Below, one piece after another: positions 61,451 to 64,000 of a DNA stretch of 64,000 nt (its first letter is position 1; each line of letters begins with the position of its first letter). This DNA comes from Acidobacteriaceae bacterium (GTDB taxonomy: Bacteria > Acidobacteriota > Terriglobia > Terriglobales > Acidobacteriaceae), in contig JASHQE010000039.1 in NCBI GenBank assembly GCA_030037705.1, positions 1 to 64,000 of the forward strand. Direction: 5' to 3'. The notes beneath the pieces are model-generated. The model was given only the letters and a program-made list of their open reading frames with translations, did not search any database and was not told where the DNA came from. Made by a program: the position numbers and the translations under genes.

Positions 61451-63055
61451 ATGGCAAGACGTATTACCCGATTTTTCCTTTTCGCGGTCTGCGCGACCTT
61501 TCTCGGGAACAACCTGTTCGCCGCAGCAAACTGTCCTGCGTCAGTTCCGTCCGGCATAACCTCGTGCTATTTCGCCGATTTCGCGAGCGGCTCGGACACC
61601 AATGCGGGCACCAGCGAGGCCGCGCCGTGGCAACATTTCCCCGGCATGATCGGCTGCACAAAAAACTGCTCCAGCACTACCCCGGCGGCAGGTGAGGGCT
61701 TCATTCTGAAGGGTGGAGATACCTGGACCAGCGCGGCGCTCGGCTGGTATTGGATTTGGAGTGGTACGAGCACGACGTCCTCACCGGGATGCAGTGGCAG
61801 CGGCTGTATCTACATAGGGGTCGATCCAAACTGGTATACCGGCAGCGCTTGGGCCCGGCCGATCCTGAATGCGGGAGGTGCGGCTCTCACGGGCGGCACG
61901 CTGGGCAACACGATTTTTGGCTGTTACTGCAATTACGTTGTTTTCGATAATGTCGAGCTGACGGGATTGTACTGGAGCGGCGTTCCGGCTTATGGAACCG
62001 GCAATAACATCGGTTTGGCCGGCGGCTCTCCTGGGATCGGCACCAATGACACGTTCGAGCACCTGTATATTCATGGATGGTCGCACGGCTCCTCTTCAAG
62101 TGGCACAGTCGAGAATCCTTGCGGTTTTACCGGCGATACGGGCGATCCGAACAACAACGTCAATACAATTCTTGAATACAGCGTCATCAGCGGCGCTGAT
62201 ACGACGCAAGACAGTTGCTCGCTCGTCTTCGGCAGCCCGCCCTATGTTGCGTATAACGTCTTCGAGTATGGTTCCTCGGCCATGGTGATTGATGGGACAA
62301 CCACCGTCCACGACAATATTGTGCAGAACGTCGTGACGTCGTTTGATTCCTCGGCCCATGAAAACGGACTCGAAATCAACTTCAGCAAAAATGTGACGGT
62401 ATACAACAATATCTTCCGGCATATCGGCTCAGGTTCGCTGACAGTTTGGCTCGCTCCGGATTCCGGTTCGACAACCTACTTTTTCAACAACGTGGTGTAT
62501 GACACGGATATCACCAATGTGCTCGATCTTGCGGCCAGCCTGAACGGGGGAACGGGCTCGGACGTGCTCTGGAACAACACGGTCGAGTGTGGGCCAGACT
62601 CCAATCCGGACGTAGTATGCGTGGCGAACATAAGTTCTGCGGTCAAGTCTGTGACCCTCCAGAATAATTTGTTCATCACGAATGCCGGAAGTTATTGGAG
62701 CACGGGCGGAGTAACGCCGACCCTCGGCAACAATATTCTGATGACCAAGACAACCGCGACCTCGCAAGGGTATACCTCGTCGGAAGCGTACGCCTTTTCT
62801 CCCACTGCGGCATACCCGACAGATGCAACACCAAGCCAGGGAAGTTCGGCGACTTCGCTCTGCTCGGCTTCGGGAGCCGGCGCTTGCAGCAACGATACGA
62901 CCTACGCAGTGGTCTATAACACAACGAACCACACAGTAAGCTCGCCTGCGCGGACCAGCAATGCATGGAGCAGTCCTCCGGATGTGGGTGCTTACTCCTA
63001 TACCAAGGCGCCGTCTCCACCACAGAATGTCCAAGGGACGCCACAACCGCAATAG
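61451..63055 (+). CDS. Secreted right-handed parallel beta-helix protein
   Basis: The ATG at 61451 has AAGGAG nine bases upstream and gives 534 residues with a signal peptide (MARRITRFFLFAVCATFLG...FAA). The mature part shows repeated beta-helix turns (NYVVFDNVELTGLYWSG, NGLEINFSKNVTVYNNIF, TYFFNNVVYDTDI, VLWNNTVECG) and an N-terminal SGSDTNAGTSEAAPWQ motif common in secreted pectin-lyase-like proteins. It has many Cys pairs. It could be a polysaccharide lyase or hydrolase, or a structural surface protein; I see no sure catalytic set. Confidence 0.75.
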   Translation: MARRITRFFLFAVCATFLGNNLFAAANCPASVPSGITSCYFADFASGSDTNAGTSEAAPWQHFPGMIGCTKNCSSTTPAAGEGFILKGGDTWTSAALGWYWIWSGTSTTSSPGCSGSGCIYIGVDPNWYTGSAWARPILNAGGAALTGGTLGNTIFGCYCNYVVFDNVELTGLYWSGVPAYGTGNNIGLAGGSPGIGTNDTFEHLYIHGWSHGSSSSGTVENPCGFTGDTGDPNNNVNTILEYSVISGADTTQDSCSLVFGSPPYVAYNVFEYGSSAMVIDGTTTVHDNIVQNVVTSFDSSAHENGLEINFSKNVTVYNNIFRHIGSGSLTVWLAPDSGSTTYFFNNVVYDTDITNVLDLAASLNGGTGSDVLWNNTVECGPDSNPDVVCVANISSAVKSVTLQNNLFITNAGSYWSTGGVTPTLGNNILMTKTTATSQGYTSSEAYAFSPTAAYPTDATPSQGSSATSLCSASGAGACSNDTTYAVVYNTTNHTVSSPARTSNAWSSPPDVGAYSYTKAPSPPQNVQGTPQPQ

Positions 63056-63087
63056 CAGCCCGGTTACGGCACACGAAAGACCGCGGG

Positions 63088-63118
63088 TCGGCTGAAGGAC
63101 GTAAGAGCCTTCAGCCGA
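63088..63118 (+). terminator. Strong hairpin after the beta-helix gene
   Basis: TCGGCTGAAGG (63088-63098) pairs perfectly with CCTTCAGCCGA (63108-63118) across a nine-base loop, 33 bases after the stop of the beta-helix gene. There is no T-run, so it is terminator-like at best. Confidence 0.45.
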
Positions 63119-63286
63119 TCGATGGTGTGGATCGTTGCCTCTCTTCGGACCGGCGCGCCGGTTCCGGGAATATAGATAAGAGCCTGTTTCTACACGTAAG
63201 TTATATTCAACCCACTCGGTCTCATTTTTCCCGCTGAGTTTATCCCTGTCTATCTTCACTCTCCGTCATTCCGGGGCGGGATATTA

Positions 63287-63400
63287 GAGCAGTTCCCAAA
63301 TTCATATGGACTTTTTAAAAGTCGTATAGGGCGGCGTTTTCTTGAGGAAAACGCCACTTGGCAGGCATGCTTTCGGACTGCACCAATTTGGGAACTGCTA
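63287..63400. mobile_element. 114-bp MITE-like element with TA target site (IS630/mariner type)
   Basis: The ends GAGCAGTTCCCAAATT (63287-63302) and its inverted copy (63385-63400) differ only in the first base, with TA on both outer sides (63285-63286, 63401-63402). That is the pattern of IS630/mariner-type elements. Inside are two hairpins: GACTTTT/AAAAGTC (63309-63323) and GGCGTTTTC/GAAAACGCC (63333-63355). It has no coding capacity. It lies in the 423-base gap before the methyltransferase; nothing else is seen there apart from the hairpin at 63088. Confidence 0.72.
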
Positions 63401-63478
63401 TAAACCCAAAGCAGATTAAAAACAGGTCAGAGCCGGAGCGGCGGCTTGCGAGAATCAATCCGAACCCAGCAGGTTTCG

Positions 63479-64000
63479 ATGCAAACGCAGACAGAACTTG
63501 AAACGCAGCAAGCATCTGAAAGAAGCAAGTCGAGTACAGCGTGTCCAGGATGCGGCAGGGGGCAGGGCGTAGTATTCCTGTCTGCGCCGGATCGCTTTCA
63601 CGGCAGAGACCAGATATACGAACTGGAGCGTTGTCCCGTGTGCGCACTGGTGTGGCTGAAAGATCCGCCGCCTCCGGAGCGCATGGGCGAGCACTATGGG
63701 CCGGATTACGACCGCTCTGTGGCGGCAGCGGGTGATTCGCCGGCGCGATGGAGCGGCCGCGTCAAGGTCCTCCGCCAGCTCAGGAGTGGCGGCTCTCTGC
63801 TCGATCTTGGATGCAGCTCGGGCGGATTTCTGCAGGCTGTGGCGAGTCCGTCCTGGCGGCTTTATGGCATCGAGATGTCAGAGAGCGTGGCGCAGCGGGC
63901 GGAGTCCGCATCGGGGGCGCAGGTCTTTGTCGGCGATATTCTCGACGCTCCTTACGCACCGGCGAGCTTCGATGTGATCACCTGCTTCCATGTATTCGAG
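63479..64000 (+). CDS. SAM-dependent methyltransferase with N-terminal zinc-binding motif (partial, runs off the window)
   Basis: An open frame begins at ATG 63479 and is still open at the last base, giving 174 residues. The N-terminus has CPGCG (about residue 22) and CPVC (about 52), a zinc-ribbon pair often found before class I methyltransferase domains in sugar or polysaccharide clusters. The SAM motif I reads LLDLGCSSGGFLQAV, and motif II-like LYGIEMSESVAQRA and GDILDAPYAPASFDVITCFH follow. It probably methylates a sugar of the exopolysaccharide or a lipid-linked intermediate. The C-terminal part is missing because the window ends. Confidence 0.85.
   Translation, partial: MQTQTELETQQASERSKSSTACPGCGRGQGVVFLSAPDRFHGRDQIYELERCPVCALVWLKDPPPPERMGEHYGPDYDRSVAAAGDSPARWSGRVKVLRQLRSGGSLLDLGCSSGGFLQAVASPSWRLYGIEMSESVAQRAESASGAQVFVGDILDAPYAPASFDVITCFHVFE

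Noticed and set aside
1-64000. tRNA, rRNA, CRISPR arrays, prophage, toxin-antitoxin or restriction genes
   Set aside because: I looked for these but saw no cloverleaf, regular spacer repeats or matching protein motifs.

Overview
The window looks like a chromosomal segment of an acidobacterium, most likely class Terriglobia. The case rests on moderately high GC, two large Oar-type TonB-dependent receptors with N-terminal carboxypeptidase-regulatory-like domains, choice-of-anchor-D/Ig-repeat lipoproteins, a cyclic beta-1,2-glucan synthase-like gene, UpxY-type antitermination and short dispersed hairpin elements. This assignment is inference from gene content. I saw no rRNA, tRNA, CRISPR array, phage or full-length transposase.

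Layout. (1) 0.15-7.3 kb holds a TonB-like protein, part of a Tad/Flp pilus (cpaB, cpaC, two separate Flp pilin genes; the first has a good sigma-54 type -24/-12 promoter), a DUF192 protein and a GT87-type membrane mannosyltransferase. (2) 7.3-8.2 kb is a patch of two abutting small inverted-repeat elements that run into the C-terminal relic of a membrane glycosyltransferase, still coupled (ATGA) to an intact GT2. (3) 9.3-26.6 kb is a glycan island: a TonB-dependent receptor, small membrane proteins, a Tat-type GH144-like beta-1,2-glucanase, an ABC exporter, a 1500-residue GT84 plus GH189-like glucan synthase without a GH94 module, a GH39 hydrolase and a second large receptor. (4) 27.3-38.2 kb is exopolysaccharide cluster 1: chain-length protein, BY-kinase-like P-loop protein without its Walker A lysine, export protein, polyprenyl-phosphate sugar transferase, three GT4 enzymes, Wzx flippase and Wzy polymerase, in a tightly overlapping operon. 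(5) 38.3-46.6 kb lies between the clusters: a clan GH-A hydrolase-like protein, a LuxR-type regulator with an atypical receiver, a repeat-rich Ig lipoprotein, a sigma-54 activator with intact GAFTGA, a small ORF, and an activator-like AAA+ protein whose GAFTGA loop is lost. (6) 47.1 kb to the end is exopolysaccharide cluster 2: UpxY/NusG, Wza, an outer-membrane barrel, Wzz, ExeA-like ATPase, an intact CpsD tyrosine kinase, a sugar transferase fused to a degenerate GGDEF-like domain, a WlbA/B/E-like amino-sugar trio, a DUF354 protein, an unknown, a GT4, a secreted beta-helix protein and a methyltransferase cut by the window end.

Taken together, the window codes for cell-surface glycans. Two Wzx/Wzy-style exopolysaccharide systems, each with its own sugar transferase, chain-length protein and export protein, flank a regulatory section, next to a beta-1,2-glucan synthesis, export and cleavage island. 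Cluster 2 resembles the exosortase/PEP-CTERM-associated gene order, but no exosortase is in view. At least four small inverted-repeat elements (5.03, 7.60/7.73, 59.96 and 63.29 kb) mark gene boundaries. Two of them share the same paired CTAAA-loop hairpins inside different terminal repeats.
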